A DNA stretch of 64,000 nucleotides from Prorocentrum cordatum (GCA_963575745.1 CAUYUJ010014002.1:1142323-1206322), one strand, 5' to 3'; counted from the first letter of the stretch, positions 22,420-34,135 are shown. Numbers and translations are program-made. The notes: generated by a model from the sequence alone, not told the origin.

Positions 22420-23800
22420 GGCGACACGTTTCGTGGCACCATCGGGAGTTCCACCGATGGCTCCAGTGGCAGGGTTCGCATGCGTACCCAGGTCCATCTC
22501 GGCACACCCCTCACACGTTTCGTGGCCCCATTGGGAGCTCCACCGAAGGCCCCACTGGCGGGGTTCGCATACGTATCTGGGTCCATATCGCCACACCCCT
22601 CACTCGTTTCGTGGCCCCATTGGGAGCTCCACCGAAGGCCCCAGTGGCAGGGTTCGCATGCGTAGCTGGTTCCATTTCGCCACACCCCTCACTCGTTTCG
22701 TGGCCCCATAGGGAGCTGCACCGAAGGCTCCAGTGGCAGGGTTCGCATGCGTACCCGAGCCCATGTCGGCACATCCCTCACGCGATTCGTGGCAGCATAG
22801 GGAGATCGAATGGAGGCTCCAGTGGCAGGGTTCGCATGAGTACCCGGGTCCATTTCGGCACACCTTTCACACGTTTCGTGGCCCCATTAGGAGCTTCGGG
22901 TTGACCCAAAAGGGGGTCCAGCGACAAGGGGGTGGTGCAATAGATTTGGTGTAATACATTTTTGGGGTTGCAATAAATTTAGGGGGGCGTGCAATACATT
23001 CCGGGTCGCAAATGTATTGCTTCATTTCCGCGTGCAATACATGAATTGCAATACAATGCAACACAATTCTCCGGCGCAGCACATTTGCAATACAAGTGCC
23101 CCAATCTATTGCACCACCCCTTTTCAGCTGGACCCCCTTTTGGGTCACCCAAAGAGCTCCACCGAAAGCTGTAGATGCAGGTTTCACCTGCGTACCCAGG
23201 TCCATGTCCGCACACTTCTCACACGTTTCGTGGCTCCATTGAGAGCTCCACCGAAGGCCCCAGTGGCAGGGTTCGCATGCGTACCCGGGTCCATTTCGGC
23301 ACACCCCTCTCACGTTTCGTGGCACCGTAGGGAGCTCGACCGATGGCTCCGATGGCAGGGTTCGCATGCGTACCCGGGTCCATTTCACCACACCTCTCAA
23401 ATGTTTCGTGGCCCTACAGGGAGTTGCACCGAAGGCTCTAGTGGCAGGGTTCGCATGCGTACCCGAGTCCATGTCGGCACACCCGTCACACGTTTCGTGG
23501 CAACATAGGGAGCTCCGCCGAAGGCTCCAGTGGCAGGGTTCGCATGCGTACCTGGGTCCATGCCGCCACACCCCTCACACGCTTCGTGGCCCCATATGGA
23601 GCTCCACCGAAGGCCCCAGCGGCAGTGTTCGCACCCGGGCCCGTTTGCGCCACCGAGGGCCTCAGCGGCAGGGTTCGCATGCAGTGACACCCTCATGCAG
23701 GCGCACCCCGCACACGTTTCGTGGCCCCATAGGGAGCCCCACCGAGGGCCCCAGTGGCAGGGTTCGCATGTAATTTCACCCTTAACTCGGCGCACCCCTC
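22420..23800 (-). repeat. 89-bp satellite, array 3, inverted
   Basis: About 13 units run on the opposite strand to arrays 1 and 2. Landmarks are GGCAGGGTTCGCATGCGTAC, CATTTCGGCACACCCCTCAC and CGTTTCGTGGCCCCAT. Units are more diverged from each other than in array 2. The array is split by the inverted-repeat element at 22898-23153. Confidence 0.88.
22898..23153. mobile_element. MITE-like element inserted in satellite array 3
   Basis: This 256-bp element has long, near-perfect terminal inverted repeats of about 46 bp. The left arm (22898-22946) begins GGGTTGACCCAAAAGGGGGT, and the right arm (23101-23150) is its complement with a few changes. The arms share GTCCAGC and GGGTGGTGCAATAGATT. The flanks are GAGCTTC (22891-22897) and GAGCTCC (23154-23160), a 7-bp near-identical duplication of satellite sequence whose position in a normal unit is known, so the target can be rebuilt. 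The core has several TGCAATACAT-type repeats. No coding capacity. hAT- or Mutator-like origin is possible but not shown. Confidence 0.8.
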
Positions 23801-24280
23801 CTCGTGTCTGATTTTAGTCGTGCGACTGCGTGCGTGAGTGGATCGGCTTGAAGTGTAGTTTTCCGTTTTTTTGGTGAGGCGTCCAGGAGTGTTGCAGATC
23901 TGTCAGTACGTTCGTGTGCATCAAGCGTTCCTGCGACTTGTCGCCATTCGTGTACCATGGGTTGGGTTCTTTGCCAGGCTAGTTAACAACATTGTTGTTG
24001 TTCAAGGTCTCCTGGGGAGGGTAACGCCAGCTCGACCTGCCTCGAGAACGCAAGTCCGAGCGCACCCCTGTGAGACAGGTCGGGGGTGCGATATCAGGGA
24101 CGAGGAGGCGTGGAGTCAAGAGGATAATGAGGAGCAGCAGCAGCAGCAGCAGCAGCAGGCAGAGCTACGGTAGGATGCGGAGGACGAGGGGCGATGGGAG
24201 GATGAAGAGGAGGAGGAGAACCCTCAGATCCGGGCGACGCAAAAGCATAGTGACTGCTGGTGTTTTGTCGTTTTCCGTTC
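23801..24280. other. Stretch with CAG microsatellite
   Basis: Unique sequence with a short (CAG)n at about 24134-24160 and GGA-rich parts. No supported gene. Confidence 0.4.
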
Positions 24281-24519
24281 CTAGAGATCTTCCCTTGGCT
24301 CGGGGACGTCAAACAGAGACTGTGGATGAGCAGCTGGCCACGGGGAAGTGTTCGAAACCCACGGGGCCGACGTCGCGAAAAAGTTTGAACGACGGAGGAT
24401 GGGGCGCGGCGACGTCGGCAGGTGCGAAACCTCAAGGAGGGACCCGTTTCGGCCCCAGGGACCTGCAGACAGCAACCCAAGGCGCAAAATCCACACGAAA
24501 GATACAGTCGACAGCCCTT

Positions 24520-24760
24520 GGGGAGGAGCCCACGCAGCGGAGATGATTCGGAGTGGAACGGCCCGTGCGGCGACTGAAGCCACAGGCCACGCCGCCACTG
24601 CCGCAAGCCCAGGCTGGACCAGCGCGTCGCTCGCTAGCTCATCAAATTTCCTGAATACGTTTGGCCCCCCGTCCCTTGCTCCCTCTGTCACACACTCTTG
24701 CTTGACGATCGCGGCCTCGCGCGCAGCGACGAAGCGTAGAAAGTGCGCCCGAGCAAGCAA
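24520..24760 (-). CDS. Candidate exon, minus strand, unknown protein
   Basis: About 80 codons on the minus strand read LARAHFLRFVAAREAAIVKQ and later NVFRKFDELASDALVQPG, with balanced composition and mostly G/C third positions. The opposite strand in the same place also stays open, so strand choice rests only on composition. No firm splice sites were identified. Downstream it runs into sequence resembling the R repeat. Confidence 0.3.
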
Positions 24761-25124
24761 GAAACGCGTGCGGCCGGCCCTTCAGAAGATGGGGCAGTGA
24801 TCGAATGGGACCAACTAAGCCATACGCATACCCGGGCCTGGGCTGCGTGGGCGGGCAGCAGCCAGTGCGACAGGGTACAAGTGGAGGAACAGTGCAGCCA
24901 TACGGCGACGACGAGACGGCAAGGCAGGGCGACGACGAGGCGCGACGCAGGACGACGAGGCGGCAAGGCAGGAGACGAGGTGGCAACGCAGACCAGTAGC
25001 GTGGGGACTGACGAACCAGCGCCAATTTCAACACATCCGTCACACACGTGTCCTCGCTCCCACACCTTCGTTCTCGCCTCTCCTTCCTTCCTTCCCTTCG
25101 CTCCTCATCCATCCTGCGTCATAA

Positions 25125-25290
25125 TGCCCCCGAAGTTGCGATGCGTCCCCGGCGGTCTCGACACCTTCCCAGGGCAAGGTTTTTATCCCGACGCGCTTTT
25201 AGATGGCCTGGGGCCCGGCAAGGGCCGCCAGATGCCACAAACGGCGAGCAATCTTTTGTTTCGCGACGCACGGGGGGGCTGGGTCGTTCC
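25125..25290 (-). repeat. Dispersed repeat family R, diverged copy
   Basis: GGCCTGGGGCCCGGCAAGGGCC and CGACGC landmarks match the R copies at 7640-8606. A further diverged copy in the opposite orientation is at about 25840-25965. Confidence 0.45.
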
Positions 25291-25422
25291 TGCATTCCCT
25301 CCTTCCACTTCCTGCAGCTGCATCGCTGCACGCACCTTCGAGCTCGTCTGGGCGCAGCGAGTATCATGACCTGCGACTGGTAGATCACCCCTGCCCCCCG
25401 CCTCTGGGGCCTGCCATCTGCA

Positions 25423-25683
25423 ATGCCAGAATGTCAGGCCAGCATCTCACGGCCGCGTGCTCAAGACAAATTTGCGCTGCCCGAGGAGATCGTCCTCTTT
25501 TCTGGCATCCCTCTACCCCCCTCGCGCCGAGGCCTCCCCACGGACACCGTCGTGCAGCTGGCCCTGGGGCGGCGTTGCCGAGAGGAGGCGGGGCAGCGTG
25601 CGGCTCCGGGGCTCTGGAATCTGAAGGTTTGGCGTTTCAGTCAGGGTGGAGTGCCGGGGAGCGCATATCGTCCCCGTTTGTAG
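25423..25683 (+). CDS. Candidate coding segment, unknown
   Basis: An ATG at 25423 opens an 86-codon frame containing AQDKFALPEEIVLFSGIPLP and ending at TAG. Composition is natural and codons lean to G/C in third position up to about 25620. It lies between two R-family copies, so it may be a cargo fragment or an exon caught between insertions. The family is not recognised. Confidence 0.3.
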   Translation: MPECQASISRPRAQDKFALPEEIVLFSGIPLPPSRRGLPTDTVVQLALGRRCREEAGQRAAPGLWNLKVWRFSQGGVPGSAYRPRL

Positions 25684-26140
25684 GGGCCTCTTCTCCGAGT
25701 CAGACACCAGCACGAACATGGCACTGCAGCGATCGGCCCGAAGACCTCTTGGAGGCGGTGTTGCAAGTGGGTTGAAGTTCGTCGAGCTGTTCCGCACGCG
25801 CAGGGAAGAAGCTCCGGGGATCGCAGACCCCCCCGGGTGTCGTGAGAAATTCGCGACGGGAGGTTTTTGGCAATTTCCGCTCTCTGCTGGCCGTTTCTGG
25901 GCTCTGGGGCCATTGCACACGGATACGGGATGAAGAACCTGGCTTGAGGAAGGGGTCCAGACCTCCGGGAGCTATGCAAGGATCACGGCGCCGGAGTTTT
26001 GGGAGGCGGAAGATTGGGGGAGCCTCGGGGGGGCACTGCGGAGGAGTGGGGAGGAAGGGGCGGAGGGAGTTGTAATCAAGGTTGCGGGGTGGAGGGAGGA
26101 GGGTAATGAGAGATAGAAGTAGGATGGACGATGGATAAAA

Positions 26141-28159
26141 GTGAGAAGCAAGAACGTTGAGGAGGAAGGACGGGCGGCAGTTGTTCTTGACGATACGTGC
26201 TTTATTTTACCGGGTCGCGTTATTCTGCATCAGCGTCGCTTGCTTGTCGCCACCATCGTTGTTGATTGCACCGCGGCCGCATGTGCGCACGAGTGCTTCA
26301 CATTCTCCATTCAAAGTAGCGCTGACGGCAGGTTCGTGTCGTGACGACGTTGCGGCGACCCCAGCTATGGCGTTCAAGGTTGAAAGCCGCCAGCGGCCTG
26401 GAATGAAGACGCCTCCGGCGAGTCATTGGCGCTCCCTGTAACCGAGCCCATCGGAGTACCGGGAAAGCCTTACGGCCGCTGCCGCCGAACTTGAAGGGGG
26501 ACGACGACTCTGACGCTCTCGAGCCCTTCTTGTGGTGGACCGTCGGATTTGATGTTGAAAACGCCTCGCTGATGGACCCTTGGTCTTCACCTCGACTGAA
26601 AGGACTCGCGGGGCCATCGGTTCAAGGCGCCTTCTCGACATCCTCTGTAGGGACTGCTTCTTTAGCGAGGCCGCTTCGTCGGAAAATGCGTGCGACAAAA
26701 TGGGCCAGGTATTAAATGATCGCGGCTTATGGTACGCCACGGTGGCCATGCTAGTGGTGAACAGTTTCCCTGAAACGGAGCTTCAGTCCCCTGCCGAGCA
26801 TGCCGCAGCTGCCCCTGCGGCTGGCAGGCTTAATAGGCCTCCGCCCCCTCCTGCGGAGGCGGGCGCCGAAAGAGAGCGCGGGAGCAGTCGAACAGATGAT
26901 GCCCCCGCCGACGCTCGAGCGGCCAAGACCGAGGGTCGGGGTCGCGATGAAGGAAAAGAAGGGGGGTAGACGGGCATGGGGCTTTGTGCAAGTCTAGTAG
27001 CCGCAGGGTGAACGACAAAGGCCAGGATTGCGAAAAGGATAAAAGGAGACGGTTCAGTCGAGGCCATGATACCGCCGGCGCAGGTGACGGCGACTGGACT
27101 TCGAGTAGATGCAACAAGTAGCCCCGACCCCTGATTGGAAGGGTACCCCCCTTTCAGGCCTGAGAGCTAACTATCCCCAGCCAATACAGATTTGGTCGGT
27201 GGAGAGGGGCGGCAAGGCCAAACTTTGTTATCGCGGGGGAAGATTGCGAATCAAACGTTTTATCTTCTTATGTTGACTGGCAACATCATCAAAAACGTGT
27301 GGCATGGCAACGGGGGTTTCACCATTTCAGCTTTCGCAAGTCACGAACGTGTGGCAGGGCTGTGGGGTTCTCACCAGGTCAGCTTTCCCAGGTCACGAAC
27401 GTGTGGCAGGTCTCTGAGGTTCTCACTTTCTCAGCCCTTTCCGAGTGAAGACCGTGAGGCAGGGCCATCGTGGCCGATTGGAGTTTGACGTTCGCATTCG
27501 TTTTCCGATTTGGTCAGACATAGAAGAAGTCGTTATGTTGGCGGGTTAACTGATACGAGCCCCTAGCAGTGATCAGCAGGATTTCGGATGACACGCCCGC
27601 GCGTGTGTCAGCCGATCGCGCGTGCGCGCGGACGCGCGTGTGGCGAGTTTTGTATTTTGCATACTGGAACAGTCGCCAAATTGGCTTGGGATCTACAGTG
27701 AAGCCTTAACGGGTAACCAGCGGGACTTCGAGTGACACGCGCGCGTGGCCAGTTTTTTTTGGTCCACAATGGAATAATTGCCACGTTGGCTTTGAAACTA
27801 AAGTGGGCACTTAATGGCGACCGATTTGATTTTCAGTTAACGGGTAACCTGCGGCATTTCGAGTGACGCGGCCGCGTGTGCGTCGCCCGAACGCGCGCGC
27901 GCGGACGCGCGCGTCGCGAGTTTTGTATTTTCCACAATGGACAAGTCGCCACGTTGGCTTGGGAACAGGAGTGAGCCCGTGGCGGTGACCGAGTCGAGTT
28001 TGAAGTTAACATGCGTTTTTCGCTAACGCGCCGCAGGGCTATGGGATCCTCACTTTCTCTTCCTTTCCTGAGTCAGGAACGCGCGCGGGGGGCGGGGGGG
28101 GGGGGCGCAGTATTCTCACCACTTCAGCTTTCCCAAGTCACGAACTTGTGGTAGGGCCC
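26141..28159 (+). repeat. 2.0-kb tandem duplication, unit 1
   Basis: Unit 1 is repeated directly at 28160-30175 with a 2018-bp offset and only scattered substitutions and 1-bp indels. The junction joins GTAGGGCCCT to GAGAAGCAAG, with at most 2 bp shared at the breakpoints. Each unit holds a GC-rich 5' half with candidate frames on both strands, a degenerate minisatellite of about 45 bp (CAGCTTTC(G/C)CAAGTCACGAA, unit 1 at 27310-27470), and about three diverged units of a CGCG-rich repeat of 130-180 bp (27570-28010). Confidence 0.9.
26783..27067 (-). CDS. Candidate N-terminal exon with signal peptide, unit 1
   Basis: An ATG at 27067 (minus) opens MASTEPSPFILFAILAFVVH, a plausible signal peptide with a 13-residue hydrophobic core, then Pro/Ser/Ala-rich sequence to a stop after 94 codons. 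It is repeated in unit 2. The plus strand in the same place also has a protein-like frame (about 26580-26969, VLNDRGLWYATVAMLVVNSF), so the coding strand is unsettled. The two copies differ by amino-acid-changing substitutions in both readings, which argues against strong selection. Confidence 0.3.
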   Translation of the reverse strand: MASTEPSPFILFAILAFVVHPAATRLAQSPMPVYPPSFPSSRPRPSVLAARASAGASSVRLLPRSLSAPASAGGGGGLLSLPAAGAAAACSAGD

Positions 28160-30175
28160 TGAGAAGCAAGAACGTTGAGGAGGAAGGACGGGCGGCAGAT
28201 GTTCTTGACGATACGTGCTTTATTTTACCGGGTCGCGTTATTCTGCATCAGCGTCGCTTGCTTGTCGTCACCATCGTTGTTGATTGCGCCGCGGCCGCAT
28301 GTGCGCAGGAGTGCGTCACATTCTCCATTCAAAGTAGCGCTGACGGCAGGTTCGTGTCGTGACGACGTTGCGGCGACCCCAGCTCTGGCGTTGAAGGTTG
28401 AAAGCCGCCAGCGGCCTGGAATGAAGACGCCCCCGGCGAGTCATTGGCGCTCCCTGTAACCGAGCCCATCGGAGTACCGGGAAAGCCTTACGGCCGCTGC
28501 CGCCGAACTTGAAGGGGGACGACGACTCTGACGCTCTCGAGCCCTTCTTGTGGTGGACCGTCGGATTTGATGTTGAAAACGCCTCGCTGATGGACCCTTG
28601 GTCTTCACCTCGACTGAAAGGACTCGCGGGGCCATCGGTTCAAGGCGCCTTCTCGACATCCTCTGTAGGGGCTGCTTCTTTAGCGAGGCCGCTTCGTCGG
28701 AAAATGCGTGCGACAAAATGGGCCAGGTATTAAATGATCGCGGCTTATGGTACGCCACGGTGGCCATGCTAGTGGTGAACAGTTTCCCTGAAACGGAGCT
28801 TCAGTCCCCTGCCGAGCATGCCGCAGCTGCCCCTGCGACTGGCAGGCTTAATAGGCCCCCGCCCCCTCCTGCGGAGGCGGGCGCCGAAAGAGAGCGCGGG
28901 AGCAGTCGAACAGATGATGCCCCCGCCGACGCTCGAGCGGCCAAGACCGAGGGTCGGGGTCGCGATGAAGGAAAAGAAGGGGGGTAGACGGGCATGGGGC
29001 TTTGTGCAAGTCTAGTAGCCGCAGGGTGAACGACAAAGGCCAGGATTGCGAAAAGGATAAAAGGAGACGGTTCAGTCGAGGCCATGATACCGCCGGCGCA
29101 GGTGACGGCGATTGGACTTCGAGTAGATGCAACAAGTAGCCCCGACCCCTGATTGGAAGGGTACCCCCCTTTCAGGCCTGAGAGCTAACTATCCCCAGCC
29201 AGTGCAGATTTGGTCGGCGGAGAGGGGCGGCAAGGCCAAACTTGTTATCGCGGGGGAAGATTGCGAATCATACGTATTATCTTCTTATGTTGACTGGCAA
29301 CATCATCAAAAACGTGTGGCATGGCAACGGGGGTTTCACCATTTCAGCTTTCGCAAGTCACGAACGTGTGGCGGGGCTGTGGGGTTCTCACCAGGTCAGC
29401 TTTCCCAGGTCACGAACGTGTGGCAGGTCTCTGAGGTTCTCACTTTCTCAGCCCTTTCCGAGTGAAGACCGTGAGGCAGGGCCATCGTGGCCGATTGGAG
29501 TTTGACGTTCGCATTCGTTTTCCGATTTGGTCAGACATAGAAAAAGTCGTTATGTTGGCGGGTTAACTGATGCGAGCCCCTAGCAGTGATCAGCAGGATT
29601 TCGGATGACACGTCCGCGCGTGTGTCAGCCGATCGCGCGTGCGCGCGGACGCGCGCGTGGCGAGTTTTGTATTTTGCATACTGGAACAGTCGCCAAATTT
29701 GCTTGGGATCTACAGTGAAGCCGTAACGGGTAATCAACGGGACTTCGAGTGACACGCGCGCGTGGCCAGTTTTTTTTGTCCACAATGGAATGATTGCCAC
29801 GTTGGCTTTGAAACTAAAGTGGGCACTTAATGGCGACCGATTTGATTTTCAGTTAACGGGTAACCTGCGGCATTTCGAGTGACGCGGCCGCGCGTGCGTC
29901 GCCCGAACGCGCGCGCGCGGACGCGCGCGTCGCGAGTTTTGTATTTTCCACAATGGACAAGTCGCCACGTTGGCTTGGGAACAGGAGTGAGCCCGTGGCG
30001 GTGACCGAGTCGAGTTTGAAGTTAACATGCGTTTTTCGCTAACGCGCGGCAGGGCTATGGGGTCCTCACTTTCTCTTCCTTTCCTGAGTCAGGAACGCGC
30101 GCGGGGGGCGGGGGGGGGGCGCAGTATTCTCACCACTTCAGCTTTCCCAAGTCACGAACTTGTGGTAGGGCCCTG
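28160..30175 (+). repeat. 2.0-kb tandem duplication, unit 2
   Basis: The second copy of 26141-28159. At its right end the sequence continues into further CAGGGCC...CTCACC minisatellite units (30176-30300), which shows that the original segment was embedded beside that minisatellite. Confidence 0.9.
28801..29085 (-). CDS. Candidate N-terminal exon with signal peptide, unit 2
   Basis: The duplicate of 26783-27067, with the same signal-peptide-like start and the same length. The only visible protein change is in the C-terminal Ala-rich part. The same caution about strand applies. Confidence 0.3.
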   Translation of the reverse strand: MASTEPSPFILFAILAFVVHPAATRLAQSPMPVYPPSFPSSRPRPSVLAARASAGASSVRLLPRSLSAPASAGGGGGLLSLPVAGAAAACSAGD

Positions 30176-30404
30176 GGGTTCTCACCATCTCAGCCCATCC
30201 CGAGTCAGGATCGCGCGGGGCCATGAGCTTCCGGCCCGTTCAGCTTCCCTCAATCGCGAACACGTGGCAGGGCCACAGGACTCTCGCCATTTTCGTTCTG
30301 CGCAGCGCGAACGTTCGGCCCCCCCCCCCCCCCTCCCCCTTCCCCGCGGCCCCGCTTCCGCGGCTGCTTGAGGCCAGAGCTCTACTGGGCCGCCGCAGCC
30401 GCCG

Positions 30405-31040
30405 ACTTCCACGCTGTTCCGCCGCGTCGAGGAGCACGCCCTCGACGTCTCGCAGCAGGTCGCGAAGCAGAACAGAACATCGCCGCCCGGAACGAGAAGG
30501 TGATCGAGAAGCTCGGTTTTATCGCCAACATGGCGAGCGGCGCCGCGGGGGCAATGCGGCGCCGAGCTCGGACAGGGCCCCGGCGACGTCAGAGCGCGTC
30601 GTCAAGCGGCGCTGGCGCGCAGCGGGCCGCCGAAATGTCGCGCGAGCATGGCCGCGAGGATCGCGCGAACGAGCGCCTCAAGGCTGACGACGCAGAGGGC
30701 AAGGGGCGCGCCGCGAACGAGCGGGCGCTCCTCGAGGCCCACTCCAGGGCCCACGTCCCAGACGCCACCGTGGCCCACGCGCAGCGCGCGCCGAGCTGCT
30801 CGCCGCGCGCGCTGCCCAGCAGTGCGCGGCCGAGGCGGGGGGCGAGCCGGGGGCCGAGGGGGCCGACCGGCAGGGGCGCCCGAGCGGCGAGCGCGTCGGC
30901 CGCGCGAGGCCCGGCGAGGCGGGCGCCCGGCGCGCGAGCGCCGCGAGCCGCGCGCCCGCGAGCCACCGCTCTTCCGAGAGGCATCGCCCAGGCGGCGCGC
31001 GCTCCAAGCTGCGCCCCCTCTCGCCAGGCGCGCCACCAAC
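30405..31040 (+). pseudogene. Frameshifted Ala/Glu/Arg-rich coding remnant
   Basis: Strong G/C third-position bias moves between frames. FRRVEEHALDVSQQVAKQN is followed one frame over by NIAARNEKVIEKLGFIANMA. Then come MSREHGREDRANERLKADDA and LLEAHSRAHV, and in a third frame AELLAARAAQQCAAEAGGE. The parts join smoothly if single-base indels are assumed, suggesting a decayed helical protein, or introns or assembly errors. The family is unknown. A 562-codon open frame crossing here is not a gene as a whole, because much of it is the 198-bp repeat. Confidence 0.4.
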
Positions 31041-31069
31041 GAGGCCTGGCCCTCGGATCGAGGGCCCCC

Positions 31070-31830
31070 GATCTTGGGCACGCGAGGATCTTCGAGCACC
31101 CTGGATCCTGCATCCGGGGATCATCGATCGTGGGCCCGAGGATCTCGAGTCCTCGATCCGAGGATCGGGGGTCGAGCCTCGGCGATCGTCGATCGTCCTC
31201 GTCGCCGTCGTCGGGCCCAGGCCGCCATCAACGAGGCTCGACCATCGATCCTCGGATCGGGGATCCTCGATCTTGGATCCGAGCATCTTCGAGCTCCTTG
31301 GATCCTAAGCCTCAGCGCCATCGATCTCGGAGACGAGGACCCTGGGCCCTCGATCCGAGGAGCGAGGATAGAACCCCGGCGATCGTCGATCGCCCTCGCG
31401 GCCGTCGTCGGGCTGAGGTCGCCATCAACAAGGCTCGATCCTCGATCCTCGGATTGAGGACCCTCGACGTTAGACCCGAGCATTCTCGAGTGCCTTGGGT
31501 CCTAGATCCGAGGATCATCGATCGTGGGCTCCAGGGTCATGGTTCGCCGATCCGAGGATCGAGGATCGAGCCTCGGCGATCGTTGATTGTCTTCGCGGCC
31601 GTCGTCGGGCCCAGGCCGCCATCAACGAGGCTCGACGCTCGCTTCCCGGATCAAGGGCCCCCCAACCTGGACCCGGACATCCCGAGCACCTTGGATCCTA
31701 GATCCGATGAGTTCGATATTGGACCCGAGGGTCTCGGGTCCTCGATCCGAGAGTCGAGGCTCGAGCATCGGCGATCGTTGACCATCGTCGTCGCCGTCGT
31801 CGCGCCCAGGCAGCGAGGCCAGAGGGTCGT
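31070..31830 (+). repeat. 198-bp tandem repeat, four units
   Basis: GCGATCGTCGATCG...CGTCGTCGGGCCCAGG and CGCCATCAACGAGGCTCGA recur at about 31181, 31379, 31578 and 31769. Units are rich in GGATCGAGGATC-type palindromes. Frames on both strands stay open because stops are rare in this composition. Confidence 0.75.
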
Positions 31831-32019
31831 CGAGGCTCGATGCGGCGCAGTCTACGTCGTGCCTCTACGTGGTGCAATCTTCGCGGGGAGACGCGTCATG
31901 CGGCGGGCGAGTCGGCGATGGCGATGTCGAGTCGGCGACGTCGAGTCGGCGACGGCGACGGCGGCGGCGACCTCGCGTCATCGAGTCGGCGACGGCGACG
32001 GCAACAAAGACAGCAAGCA

Positions 32020-32225
32020 ACAACGACAACAGCAGCAGCAACAACAGCAACAATAACACCAGCAGCACCAGCAACCAGCATAACAACAGCAAGCAACAAC
32101 AGCAGCAACAACAGCAGCAACCAAAACAGCCATAACAGCAGCAACAACATGCACGCGACGACAACAGCAAGCAACAGCAGAAGCAGCGACAGCAACACTA
32201 CCCACAAACAACGACAACACCAACG
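32020..32225. repeat. CAA/CAG microsatellite
   Basis: Interrupted (CAACAG)n and AACAGCAAGCAAC units. A related AACAGCAAG-rich tract runs at about 32930-33300 on the other side of the acidic exon. Confidence 0.85.
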
Positions 32226-32379
32226 ACCATCCGAACCATCCAGGCCCATGTGACTATCGAGCCCCGAGCCAACCAGAGTCTGCAGCCAGGGGCGCGCGGC
32301 CAAGCCAGCGGTCGCGGCGAGGCGCTTCCGCTCGAGATCAGGATCGAGACGGAGCGAGAGAACACGGGGGGGCCGAGCA

Positions 32380-32904
32380 AGCAGCCGCGAGGGCGAACGC
32401 GAGGGCGCCCAGGTCCAGGTCCACGCCGAGACCCTGGACAGCCGCGCCGTCGAGGGCAGCCGCGCCGGCGAGGACGGCGTGGCCGTCGAGGACAGCCGGG
32501 CCTTCGAGGACAGCCAGCCCGTCGAAGAACAACCCGAGGGCGCCGCGCTCCAGGACGAGCAGCTTCGGGGCAAGAGCAGCGAGCTCAACGGGGGCGAGCT
32601 CGTGGACGTGGCCGAGGACAACGAGCTCACGGTCAAGCCGCCCGCCGAGCAGCTCGAGGACAGCTACCCCGAGGAAAAGCAGGTCGAGAACGGCCGGCCC
32701 GAGGGCGACCAGCTCGACGTCGTCGAGTCCAGGCCCCAAGTCGCCCGGCCCCAGCTCGCGGAGATCGGGGGCGACTTCGCGCCGGCAAGTCAGGACTCGC
32801 CAGTGGCCGCCCCTGACGAGGGCGCCGATGCCATTTCGAGGGCGTCTTTCCAGCGGTCGTCGAGCCGTTGGGGGCCTCGACCGAGCGCTCGGGCCGCGCT
32901 GTAG
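32380..32904 (+). CDS. Acidic Glu-rich coding segment, C-terminal
   Basis: From about 32410 the frame reads AQVQVHAETLDSRAVEGSRA, then repeated DSRA/VED-like steps, then SSELNGGELVDVAEDNELTV and PPAEQLEDSYPEEKQVENG, ending at TAG 32902-32904. More than 140 codons have almost exclusively G/C third positions, and the protein is strongly acidic and probably disordered. No start codon is clear. A neighbouring frame (AEQAAARANAR) just upstream suggests a frameshift or splice. It lies between two CAA/CAG tracts. Function unknown. Confidence 0.45.
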   Translation, partial: SSREGEREGAQVQVHAETLDSRAVEGSRAGEDGVAVEDSRAFEDSQPVEEQPEGAALQDEQLRGKSSELNGGELVDVAEDNELTVKPPAEQLEDSYPEEKQVENGRPEGDQLDVVESRPQVARPQLAEIGGDFAPASQDSPVAAPDEGADAISRASFQRSSSRWGPRPSARAAL

Positions 32905-33476
32905 CGGGCAGGGGAAACAACGACGGCACCTGCAGAAACAACAGCAAGCAAACGCAGGAACAGCAGCAACAACAGCAACACAAATCACACCAGCAACCAA
33001 CACAACAACAAGCGACAACAGCAACGACATCAGCAACAATAATCTGCTAACGAACGGAAGCTAAGAACACCAACGCGAGCTAGGAAAAAGAAGCTGACAT
33101 GAGTAATCCAACAAGAAGCTGGCAACAGGAAACTGACAATGATATTCGAACAAGAAGTCACCAACAAGGAGCTAAGCTTACCAGCAACAGCAATCAGGGA
33201 ACAACAGTAAACCCAGGCAACAGCACTAGCAATAAGCTAACAGCAAGAAGCTCACATCATCAACAAGAGCCACAAGCAACAGCAGAAACAAGAAGCCAAC
33301 GATAGCGATCTAAGCACAATCAGCGCACAACGGCAAGAAACTAAGCAACGATCCACGGCCACGCTGGCTCAAGTTTTTGATCTTCGAGCCAGAGCAGCTC
33401 TGCAGCGAGGCCTCGACGGGGCGAGGCGCGATCAGGACGCCGACCAAACAGTCGAGTCTGTCGGCCTTCTGGGGTC

Positions 33477-33679
33477 TGGCAAGCTCACGCGCGGAGATCC
33501 CGGGCCCCCGCGGAGAGATCAGGGATTCGCCCTGCGAGAGCGCCGCATCGGCCGCGAGCTTCTACAGGGACTTCGCGGCCGAGAGGCTGGAGGCTGAGCG
33601 AGCCAACGAGAATCTCCCCCCTGGCCCCCGACCGCCTCAGATTTTCTTTACGGGCTCCTTCCCGCGCGTGTGCGATTGA
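33477..33679 (+). CDS. Candidate short coding segment
   Basis: A frame with AASFYRDFAAERLEAERANE and natural composition lies here, ending at TGA 33677-33679. It resembles the nearby Ala/Glu-rich remnants in style and may be part of the same broken gene. Confidence 0.3.
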
Positions 33680-34065
33680 AAACGACCGGGAAGAATTTGC
33701 GGGTGCAAGCAGAGAACCAAGGTCCCGAATCTCTTCGCTTCCGCATCCTATGTCGGTTTCTTGTTTTCTCTGAGCGCCCCGCGCAGCCTGGTCACCTCGC
33801 CCCCTCTCCTCCTCTGCTTTCGAACGATCGCTCGCTCAATCACTCGCGCGCCATCATCATCAGGACACCTTCAGCATCTTCGCGCATTCACTCACCCGAC
33901 CATTCGCGCCATCATCGTCCGTCACACGCTCGCCCACGCGATCGCCCCATTACGCAATCAATCACTCGCGCCCAACCGTTCACCCCATTATCATCAGTCA
34001 CGCACTCACCGCGCACGATCGCGCTATCACGCACTCGATCACCCACGCACCATGATCACCACTGG

Positions 34066-34135
<70 letters not shown>

